A DNA stretch of 13,913 bases from NCBI GenBank assembly GCA_964569795.1, contig CAZMVB010000053.1:1-13913 (forward strand), written 5' to 3'. Position 1 is the first letter of the stretch. The number at the start of each line of letters is the position of its first letter. The notes below the pieces were generated by a model. It was not told the DNA's origin, ran no database searches, and worked only from the letters and a program-made list of their open reading frames with translations. Source of the DNA: JAHJDS01 sp964569795 (GTDB taxonomy: Bacteria; Desulfobacterota; Desulfarculia; Desulfarculales; JAHJDS01). Positions 1-5,099 of this stretch are shown in pieces. A program made the position numbers and the translations under genes.

Positions 1-1172
1 GTGCCCCAGTTGCTGGCCCCGCCCACGTCCTGGGTCGGGTCCCAGCCGTAAAAATAATAGCCCACCTCAGGGGCGATGGTGAAGTGGCGATTGACCTGGT
101 AGGGCGCGGCCAGGACCACGGCCCAGTGCGTGTTCTGGCCGTGACGCCAGGTGCCGAACGCGTCCGAACCGCCGTTTTGAGCCATCTGCCAGCCGCCGGA
201 CAGCCAGATGGTGACCTTGCCCAGGCGGTAATACAGGCCCAGGCAGGCCGAGTACAGATAGGTGTCGGCCGCCTTGATCCGATCCAGGTTGTCACTCCAG
301 CCGCCGCCCCACCAGGTTGCCCCCTGCCAGGGGTTGCGCATGTTGGCCGCACGCCAGTTGCGGCCGAAGCTCACCTCGCCGGTCAGTCCGAAGTTCCCGA
401 ACGACGCCCGGAAGGGCAGGACCAGGGCATAGGACAGGACAATGTCGTCCAGGAGGGTCACCCCCTCGGCGCCCTCCCAGTCGGTGCGGTACACGGACAG
501 GCCCGGGGCTATCGCGAAATTTTTGCCCCGGTACTCGGCGGCCAGATCGATCCTCGGGTAGCGGCCGAAGCCGACGATGACGTTCTGATTGTTGCGCCAG
601 GCCGGCCAGTTGTCCGTGTTCCGCGGCGGCGCGCCCACGGCGATCATGAACTGCCACCGGCCCAGGCTGTAGTAGAGCCCCACCTGCACGAACCGGCCCG
701 AATAGAGCTTGCCGAAGTCGTACAGGCCCCCGCTGCCGTCGGGCAGGGACTGAAATCCCAGGCCGGCGTAAGGGGCATATGTGGACGGGGCGAACAGGTT
801 GTCCATGTGGCCGATGGACAGCCGGAATCGTCCGAACCGGTACCAGCCGTAAAAGTACAGCAATTGAACGTTCTGGGCCCCGTGGGCCGCCCCGGCGGTC
901 AGGGCCAGGCTGATGTGGGCGCCCACCCTCCGGTCCTGGCTGAAGGACCAGAACGTCACGGAACCGCTGGTCACCTGGGCGGTGAACGAGGTCAGGTCTG
1001 GCTGGCGGGAGTCCCGGGTCCCCAGGGGCCCGACATAGGCCGGACCGGTCTGCAGGGTGTAGAACAAGTCCGTGGCCAGGGTGGCCCCGATCCGCGTCTG
1101 AAAGGCCTGTCCGGCCGTGGCCACGACCAGCGCGCCAGCCACGGCCGCCAGGATGACCACGATTCTCTTCAT
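1..1172 (-). CDS. Outer-membrane beta-barrel (porin-like) protein, C-terminus cut by window edge
   Basis: An open frame runs without a stop from the ATG at 1172 to the window edge, giving 390 codons with the C-terminus missing. The N-terminus is a clear Sec signal peptide: MKRI, a hydrophobic core (VVILAAVAGALVVATA), then a GQA cleavage site near residue 23. The mature part is rich in Tyr, Trp, Phe and Gly. It has many short stretches of alternating polar and hydrophobic residues, for example around the LLYFYGWYRFGRFRLSIG and VGLYYSLGRWQFMIAVG segments, as in outer-membrane barrels. No Cys-based lipobox is present. I cannot assign a named porin family or substrate. A weak AAGGG lies about 9 bases before the start. 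The gene lies 105 bases downstream of the small secreted protein gene on the same strand with no obvious terminator between, so cotranscription is possible. The barrel fold is inferred from composition only. Confidence 0.8.
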   Translation of the reverse strand, partial: MKRIVVILAAVAGALVVATAGQAFQTRIGATLATDLFYTLQTGPAYVGPLGTRDSRQPDLTSFTAQVTSGSVTFWSFSQDRRVGAHISLALTAGAAHGAQNVQLLYFYGWYRFGRFRLSIGHMDNLFAPSTYAPYAGLGFQSLPDGSGGLYDFGKLYSGRFVQVGLYYSLGRWQFMIAVGAPPRNTDNWPAWRNNQNVIVGFGRYPRIDLAAEYRGKNFAIAPGLSVYRTDWEGAEGVTLLDDIVLSYALVLPFRASFGNFGLTGEVSFGRNWRAANMRNPWQGATWWGGGWSDNLDRIKAADTYLYSACLGLYYRLGKVTIWLSGGWQMAQNGGSDAFGTWRHGQNTHWAVVLAAPYQVNRHFTIAPEVGYYFYGWDPTQDVGGASNWG

Positions 1173-1277
1173 CTTTGCGCCCTTGTGTCGAGGCCCATGT
1201 CCGCCCGGCTTTTGGGGTGCGATCCGCTTTGGTCGCGGCCGAATCCGGTGAAAACTCCCGCTCATGGCCGGTGGTGA

Positions 1278-1634
1278 TTACTGAGGTATGGGGGCAGGCG
1301 GCGGAGGTGGAGGCGTCGGTCCGGTCCCGGGCGTGAATCCGGTGCCTCCGCTGCCAATGGTCGATCCGCCGTACTGGGGCAGAGGGACGCGAGACCAGGG
1401 GCCGTACTGGCAGGAGCCCACCCAACCACCGATGGCGCAGACCTTGAACTCTTCCAGCGTCCCGGTGTACCCGTACTGCTGGGCGAGCCGATAGGCCTCT
1501 TGCCAACTGGTCGGCTGGGCCGGCAAATCCGCCGCCCAGACCAACGCGCCGGCCAGAATCAGGGCCAGGACGAGCCCCCGGCGAATCCACGCACCGGCCG
1601 GCGTCCTGGTCAGGGACAAGAAGACGCGTTTCAA
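1278..1634 (-). CDS. Small secreted Gly/Pro-rich protein with one AYxxAxxxGYxGT motif
   Basis: A 118-residue protein starting at a TTG codon. The start is supported by a strong AAGGGGG just upstream, and no ATG or GTG is better placed. Residues 1-40 form a long signal peptide with a basic n-region (KR, RR) and the core GLVLALILAGALVWA, with likely cleavage after the LPAQ region. The mature start carries SWQEAYRLAQQYGYTGTLEEF (residues 43-63). This matches the short AYxxAxxxGFxGTxxEW motif seen in phage tail fibres and collagen-like proteins. Two Cys follow (near residues 66 and 75, CAIGGWVGSC) and could form a disulfide outside the cytoplasm. The C-terminus is Gly-rich, ending in a proline run. 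The function is unknown. A plausible promoter lies at 1677-1705, so the gene probably has its own transcript leading toward the porin-like gene. Confidence 0.72.
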   Translation of the reverse strand: MKRVFLSLTRTPAGAWIRRGLVLALILAGALVWAADLPAQPTSWQEAYRLAQQYGYTGTLEEFKVCAIGGWVGSCQYGPWSRVPLPQYGGSTIGSGGTGFTPGTGPTPPPPPPAPIPQ

Positions 1635-1676
1635 ATGTCCCCCTTCGTTGGCGCTGATATTTGTTTAAGTGATTTT

Positions 1677-1705
1677 ATTGTAAATCAAAGCAGATCGGAT
1701 TGCCA
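1677..1705 (-). promoter_or_regulatory. Candidate sigma-70 promoter for the small secreted protein gene
   Basis: On the minus strand TGGCAA (1705-1700) is followed by a 17-base spacer and TACAAT (1682-1677). It lies in an AT-rich pocket that contrasts with the GC-rich flanks. The predicted transcript start would give a leader of about 35 bases before the TTG start. The -35 box matches consensus at 3 of 6 positions and the -10 box at 5 of 6, so this is plausible rather than certain. Confidence 0.4.
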
Positions 1706-1749
1706 CCATTTAAAATCTTTTGTTCATGGCAAAACGCGCCCGGGTTTTG

Positions 1750-1785
1750 GACCGGGCCGGGACCGATTTCAGGCCCGGCCCGGTC
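1750..1785. terminator. Strong 12-bp hairpin after the DUF2225-like gene
   Basis: GACCGGGCCGGG (1750-1761) and CCCGGCCCGGTC (1774-1785) are perfect inverted repeats around a 12-base loop. The hairpin starts 12 bases past the stop of the DUF2225-like gene. There is no T-run directly after the stem on either strand. It may therefore be a factor-assisted terminator or an RNA 3'-end stabiliser rather than a classic intrinsic terminator. Confidence 0.5.
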
Positions 1786-1796
1786 AAGTGACGATC

Positions 1797-2525
1797 TCAC
1801 CTGGGGCGGCGGTAAAAGGACTTGGGGATGGGGTGGGGTCGAGAATCGCCCTTGGCGATGAGTGCCAGTTGATAATCGATGATCCTGGACAGCATGCCGG
1901 ACTGGAACTTGGGCACGTTTTTCAGGCCCTTCAGTTTTTCGAATCTGGCCTTGGCCGCGGCCAGGCGGCCCAGGCGGCGCTCCAGGTCGCCGGCCACCAG
2001 GGCGGCCGTCTGCCACCGGCCATTTTGCGGCGAGCCTTTGGCCAGGCTCCGGTCAAAGCAGGCGACCGCCTCGGCGGCGATCCGGCGCCACTTGGCCGGC
2101 CGGTACTCGACCTGCCAGGTGGCCTTGAGCAGGGTGTGGGCCACGATCAGGTCGCTCCGGCCCAGGAACCGCAGGATCCGGGCCAGGAGATAATAGGACG
2201 GGTTGTCCTTGGCCAGGGCCCGGTATCGAGGCGTGTTGACCAGCTTCCTGGCCCGGGCCAGGTCGGCGGCCGGGATCTTCCGGCTGTAGATGACAAAGTG
2301 GCATTGGGGACAGACCGGGATCAGCCACGGGGCAGGGTAGGGGCCGATGGGTCTCAGGTCCAGCCTCCGGCCGAACATGGTCCCCGAGACATCCACGATG
2401 GCCGTGAAGTGATGCCCGCACACGGGGCAGGTGACCTGGACCCGCATCGGCCGGCGGGCGACGGCCGAGGCCGCGGTCAGGATCAGGCCCAGGATGGCGA
2501 TCAGGATGACGAAACGCTTGGCCAT
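1797..2525 (-). CDS. Exported DUF2225-like protein with two CxxC pairs
   Basis: A 242-residue protein. I chose the ATG at 2525 because GGAG lies seven bases before it. The in-frame ATG at 2540 would put that GGAG inside the coding sequence. Residues 1-23 look like a signal peptide (MAKRF, then VILIAILGLILTAASAVA). Next come C33-P-V-C36 and C72-P-Q-C75, a zinc-ribbon-like pair of knuckles, with LRPIGPYPAPWLIPVCPQC between and around them. This is the pattern of DUF2225 proteins (CPVC, then a DxRP-like segment, then CPxC). Residues 85-225 are mostly helical, with repeats of Ala, Leu and Arg compatible with TPR-like packing. The biochemical role of the family is not known to me. The export signal is notable because the Cys pairs would then sit outside the cytoplasm. 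Family assignment is by motif pattern only. Confidence 0.75.
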   Translation of the reverse strand: MAKRFVILIAILGLILTAASAVARRPMRVQVTCPVCGHHFTAIVDVSGTMFGRRLDLRPIGPYPAPWLIPVCPQCHFVIYSRKIPAADLARARKLVNTPRYRALAKDNPSYYLLARILRFLGRSDLIVAHTLLKATWQVEYRPAKWRRIAAEAVACFDRSLAKGSPQNGRWQTAALVAGDLERRLGRLAAAKARFEKLKGLKNVPKFQSGMLSRIIDYQLALIAKGDSRPHPIPKSFYRRPR

Positions 2526-2593
2526 GGCCGAACTCCACACATGGTTTACCCGATTCGACTCGGGTCAAGGCGGATCGGTTCCCCCAAAAAGTG

Positions 2594-2685
2594 GCAGTGG
2601 CCACCTTCACTTCGCGTTGAATGCCATACAGCTTGGTCAGTTGTCGTCCGCGCTTGCCGCGGCCACTACGTCGGCCGCTGCCATG
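2594..2685 (-). repeat. Dispersed repeat R1, left copy
   Basis: Read on the minus strand, this shares ACGTAGTGG, then two differing bases, then GCGGCAAGCGCGGACGA with 13712-13739 on the plus strand. It also shares a second block, GCGAAGT.AAG followed by GGCCACTGCC, with 13767-13787. Spacing between the two blocks is nearly the same in both copies. By hand alignment, roughly 90 bases are homologous with several substitutions and small gaps. The left copy can be read as a 15-codon peptide ending SADDN-stop, but there is no sign it is translated. Confidence 0.7.
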
Positions 2686-2705
2686 CGATTGATGGAATTT
2701 GGTAT

Positions 2706-2765
2706 GGGGCCTCAATAGCGAGGCCCCTTTGGAATCCCCCGCCACTTAGGGGCTTCGCCCCTGAG
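2706..2765 (-). repeat. Multi-hairpin repeat R2, inverted copy (two hairpins)
   Basis: Hairpin arms are GGGGCCTC (2706-2713) with GAGGCCCC (2720-2727), and CTTAGGGGC (2745-2753) with GCCCCTGAG (2757-2765, one G-T pair). Read on the minus strand, the order of hairpins and the linker GGCGGGGGA.TCCA are the same as in the plus-strand copy at 3268-3374. The two copies are therefore homologous and lie in inverted orientation. Stem bases differ between copies in a way that keeps pairing. The third hairpin of the other copy is absent here. Confidence 0.75.
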
Positions 2766-3021
2766 GACCCCATGGTGGTGATTCGAACACCGCCAGACGT
2801 GATTCCCTTCGGCGCAGTTTTTCGTCGCGACGCCGGGCCTTCGGCCCTCTGGCCGCGCCGCAAAACCTTCGCCTCCGGTCAAGACGTCTGGCTCGCCGCT
2901 CCAGTCAGGCCGGTGGTAGTTCCGATGATGGAAGAACTAATGATGCGCGGCCATGCCCAAAAAACGGCCGCGCGCCAGGCCGCCGGGCCGCGTAGCGACT
3001 CCGGCGGCCAGCCGATGGTCA

Positions 3022-3059
3022 CCCTCTCCCCGCCCGGCGGGGAGAGGGGAGGGGTGAGG
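3022..3059 (+). repeat. GC-rich palindromic dispersed repeat R3, left copy
   Basis: CCCTCTCCCCGCC (3022-3034) and GGCGGGGAGAGGG (3036-3048) form a perfect 13-base inverted repeat, followed by GAGGGGTGAGG. The reverse complement (CCTCACCCC.CCCCTCTCCCC) matches 13642-13662 at 20 of 21 bases. This is the form of common intergenic REP-like repeats in GC-rich genomes. Confidence 0.7.
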
Positions 3060-3150
3060 TGAAATCCGTCATGATTCCCACAACCACCACAGTAAAAGGA
3101 TGGGAAGCGCGGAATCGGCTTTGGGATTTCTCAATTCGAAAAGACTGTCT

Positions 3151-3219
3151 TCTTCGCGCTGCGTAATTCCGCTTTATCACGCAGCGCGTGCAGCGCCTAT
3201 ACGAGACGCAGCGCGAAGA
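3151..3219. repeat. Three-arm inverted repeat with two exclusive hairpins
   Basis: The left arm TCTTCGCGCTGCGT (3151-3164) pairs perfectly over 14 bases with ACGCAGCGCGAAGA (3206-3219). The middle arm ACGCAGCGCG (3179-3188) can pair with the same left arm over 10 bases. Either a short or a long hairpin can form, but not both. No gene starts close by in a way that would show a regulatory target. The arms could be ends or a site of a small mobile or structured element. Confidence 0.55.
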
Positions 3220-3267
3220 CTCCCACCAAAAGTGTATATGGCACAGTCGCTGGTGTTAGGTAGGGTT

Positions 3268-3374
3268 CTTAGGGGAAACCTTTTTCCCCTAAGCGGCGGG
3301 GGAGTCCAGAGGGGCCTCGACGAGGAGGCCCCTCTGGTCCTAGGGGGCGCGGGGGACTGGACGAAGTCCCCCGC
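3268..3374 (+). repeat. Multi-hairpin repeat R2, direct copy (three hairpins)
   Basis: Three perfect hairpins stand in a row. CTTAGGGGAAA (3268-3278) pairs with TTTCCCCTAAG (3283-3293), 11 bp. CCAGAGGGGCCTC (3306-3318) pairs with GAGGCCCCTCTGG (3325-3337), 13 bp. GCGGGGGACT (3349-3358) pairs with AGTCCCCCGC (3365-3374), 10 bp. The first two match the inverted copy at 2706-2765. The third hairpin ends 13 bases past the stop of the HEPN-like gene on the minus strand and could also mark its 3' end, although no T-run follows. Confidence 0.75.
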
Positions 3375-3387
3375 AACGATAGAGGTC

Positions 3388-3930
3388 TTATTCCTTTTTT
3401 TGCTGTTTTTCGATTAACTCTAACTCATCAAGGAAAGCATTTAGCAACTTGGAATCGGTTTCTAGTAGCTGGTAGTATTCTCCGATACCTTCTAGAAATT
3501 CTGGAACGAGACGGTCTATGTTAATTGAGTATGGGACACCTGGAAAATCAGTAGACACGTACTGCGTGTCACCTGAGACGTCCTCATGAATCCCAGAATT
3601 ATCCTTCATAAAAATCTGATGAACAAGCCCATTCCTGTAGTCTCTCAGTATCCATTCTGTTTTTATCGATTCTAGCTTTTCGCTCCGCTCGAAGGCATCC
3701 CAAAGCTTGGGTAGAAAACGTTTGACAAAGGCGCTGACCTTATCAGAAATGCTTCCATTCTTACCCTTATCCAACTTGGCCAAAGGTTTTCCCAGTGTTT
3801 CGGAATACAAAAAAATCAAAGCGACCATCGGAAGGGGGTGACGGTGATGAGTGTAGATAAGGCTAATGGTTTCCCGCATCCATCGGAATCCCTGTTCAAC
3901 AGGTTTGGGTATCTGCTGTTTGTCTGTCAC
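3388..3930 (-). CDS. HEPN-like protein of unknown function, low GC, likely acquired
   Basis: A 180-residue soluble protein with a GTG start preceded by AAGAGA. It is strongly helical, with no signal peptide or membrane segment. VALIFLYSETLGKPLAKL (residues 36-53) resembles the first long helix of HEPN-type hypothetical proteins. RDYRNGLVHQ (96-105) contains R99-N-G-L-V-H104, an Rx4H motif with a polar residue after the Arg, the signature of HEPN ribonuclease folds. The C-terminus is acidic and then Lys/Gln-rich. Two lines of the gene that I counted are about 38% and 43% GC, far below its neighbours, and codon use is correspondingly AT-rich. It sits beside a cluster of structured repeats. No partner nucleotidyltransferase (MNT) gene or antitoxin gene is visible on either side. 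The HEPN assignment is from motif only, and the protein could instead be a non-catalytic member. Confidence 0.75.
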   Translation of the reverse strand: MTDKQQIPKPVEQGFRWMRETISLIYTHHRHPLPMVALIFLYSETLGKPLAKLDKGKNGSISDKVSAFVKRFLPKLWDAFERSEKLESIKTEWILRDYRNGLVHQIFMKDNSGIHEDVSGDTQYVSTDFPGVPYSINIDRLVPEFLEGIGEYYQLLETDSKLLNAFLDELELIEKQQKKE

Positions 3931-4041
3931 GTTTCTCTTGCGGCTTAATTAGTACCCAATTATCCCGACGTGGTCAGGTTGCGGATCAATCCTGACTGGA
4001 GAGGGGATTCATGCCCCGCACCCCGGAGGCCGTGGCCAGAA

Positions 4042-5028
4042 TTACCACCTGATTAAGGCACTCCCCCAGGTCAGGCCGCCGCCGAAGGCAGTCAAAACAA
4101 TATACCCGCCGTCCTGTACCCGGCCCTCGCGCACGGCCTCGTCCAGGGCGATGGCGCAACTGGCCGACGAGATGTTGCCGTACTTGTGCACGGTCAGGTG
4201 GAGCTTGTCCTCGGTCACGCCCAGGCGCTGGGCGACCATCTGGAGCATCCGCAGGTTGGCCTGGTGGGGGACGATAACGTCCACGTCCTGGATGTCGATG
4301 CCGTTGGCGCCGGTCGCCTCGAGGCAGCTCTCGGCGAACCGGGTCACGGCCACCCGGACCGAGGCCGAGGCGTTGATCATCTTGAGGGTGTGCTTCTTGG
4401 CGTCCACGGACTCGTGGGTGATGGGCGTGGTGGCCGAGCCGCCGCCGGGCATGAGCAGGTCCTCGCCGCCGGCCCCGTCGGTGTGGATGTGGCAGGACAG
4501 GAGCTGATGCGGCCCCTCGCCCGTGGTCAGGACCGCCGCCCCGGCGCCGTCGCCCCACAGGATGCAGTTGGACCGGTCGGTCCAGTCCTGGACCCGGGTC
4601 ATGACCTCGGAGGCGGCCACCAGGACGTTCTTGGCCGCGCCGGTGAGCAGGTACTGCTGGGCGACGTGCAGCCCGAAGATGAACCCCGAGCAGGCGGCGG
4701 TCACGTCAAAGGTCACCGCCTGGGGGGCGTCCAGCTTGGCCTGGAGCCAGTTGGCCGCGGCCGGGCAGTGGGTGTCGGGAGTGATGGTGGCGACGATGAT
4801 CAGGTCCACGTCGGCGGGCGTCATCCCCGCGTCCGCCAGGGCCGCCAGGCTGGCCTCCTTGGCCAGGTCCGAGGCGGCCTGATCCGGGGCCGCCTTGCGG
4901 CGCTCGATCACCCCGGTCCGCTTGCGGATCCACTCGTCGGTCGTGTCCAGGATTTTTTCCAGGTCGCGGTTGTGGATGACGCCTTCAGGCAGATACGATC
5001 CGGTCCCGGCGATGCGAATCTTGGTCAC
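4042..5028 (-). CDS. fabH: Beta-ketoacyl-ACP synthase III (FabH)
   Basis: A 328-residue cytoplasmic condensing enzyme that joins acetyl-CoA (or another acyl-CoA) with malonyl-ACP to start fatty acid synthesis. The full Cys-His-Asn triad is visible: C113 in TAACSGF, H255 in VPHQAN and N285 in YGNISSAS. The Gly-rich C-terminal FGGGLTWGSALIRW is typical of KAS III. The N-terminal RTGVIERR segment matches the CoA-binding region of the family. Length is close to E. coli FabH (317). GTG start with GAGGAG seven bases upstream. No acpP, fabD, fabG or plsX lies nearby, so it is outside the usual fab cluster. The strict KAS III motifs favour fatty-acid priming, but a role in a specialised acyl or polyketide product is possible. 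A strong hairpin with a T-run ends directly before its ribosome binding site, so expression may depend on readthrough from ppdK. Confidence 0.93.
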   Translation of the reverse strand: MTKIRIAGTGSYLPEGVIHNRDLEKILDTTDEWIRKRTGVIERRKAAPDQAASDLAKEASLAALADAGMTPADVDLIIVATITPDTHCPAAANWLQAKLDAPQAVTFDVTAACSGFIFGLHVAQQYLLTGAAKNVLVAASEVMTRVQDWTDRSNCILWGDGAGAAVLTTGEGPHQLLSCHIHTDGAGGEDLLMPGGGSATTPITHESVDAKKHTLKMINASASVRVAVTRFAESCLEATGANGIDIQDVDVIVPHQANLRMLQMVAQRLGVTEDKLHLTVHKYGNISSASCAIALDEAVREGRVQDGGYIVLTAFGGGLTWGSALIRW

Positions 5029-5042
5029 TTCACGCTCCTCAC

Positions 5043-5087
5043 GAAAAACGCCACCAGGCCGGCCCGGGGGCGGACGGTCTGGTGGCG
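5043..5087 (-). terminator. Intrinsic terminator or attenuator between ppdK and fabH
   Basis: On the minus strand CGCCACCAG (5087-5079) and CTGGTGGCG (5057-5049) form a perfect 9-bp stem, followed at once by TTTTT (5048-5044). It lies 12 bases past the ppdK stop. The fabH Shine-Dalgarno (GAGGAG, 5040-5035) begins three bases after the T-run and its flank, leaving no room for a separate promoter. The loop is GC-rich and could add inner pairing. Confidence 0.75.
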
Positions 5088-5099
5088 CCAGTATTCGGC

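Larger units (their letters stand above)
2526..3387. other. 862-base stretch without a convincing gene, dense in repeats and hairpins
   Basis: Open frames exist but look spurious. They read through hairpin repeats, lack ribosome binding sites, and two of them give the same peptide (PLSGGGxQRGL..EAP) because they cover two copies of one repeat. The stretch contains, left to right: a dispersed repeat (about 2594-2685), a two-hairpin element (2706-2765), a GC-rich palindrome with a tail (3022-3059), a three-arm inverted repeat (3151-3219) and a three-hairpin element (3268-3374). The remaining parts (2766-3021 and 3060-3150) show nothing I can name. Composition shifts toward lower GC beyond about 3062. 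Confidence 0.7.

Noticed and set aside
84..1277. 397-codon plus-strand frame and a 432-codon minus-strand frame (292-1590) over the first genes
   Set aside because: Both are Arg/Pro/Gly-rich shadows. The minus-strand frame from 1172 has a proper signal peptide and barrel-like sequence, and the 432-codon frame crosses two real genes.
2526..2580. Promoter with TTGACC for the DUF2225-like gene
   Set aside because: TTGACC is present, but the only AT-rich hexamer (TAAACC) is 14 bases away, too close for a normal sigma-70 promoter.
2770..2850. tRNA-like 3' end (GTGTTCGAATCACC on the minus strand)
   Set aside because: Only a four-base T-stem can be drawn. No anticodon arm, D-arm or matching acceptor stem is found upstream.
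1500..3062. 520-codon plus-strand frame running from the DUF2225-like gene into the repeat region
   Set aside because: The first half is antisense to a motif-bearing gene and the second half reads through palindromes. There is no ribosome binding site or domain.
3022..3374. CRISPR array
   Set aside because: The repeats are palindromic elements of differing type and spacing, not regularly spaced direct repeats with unique spacers.
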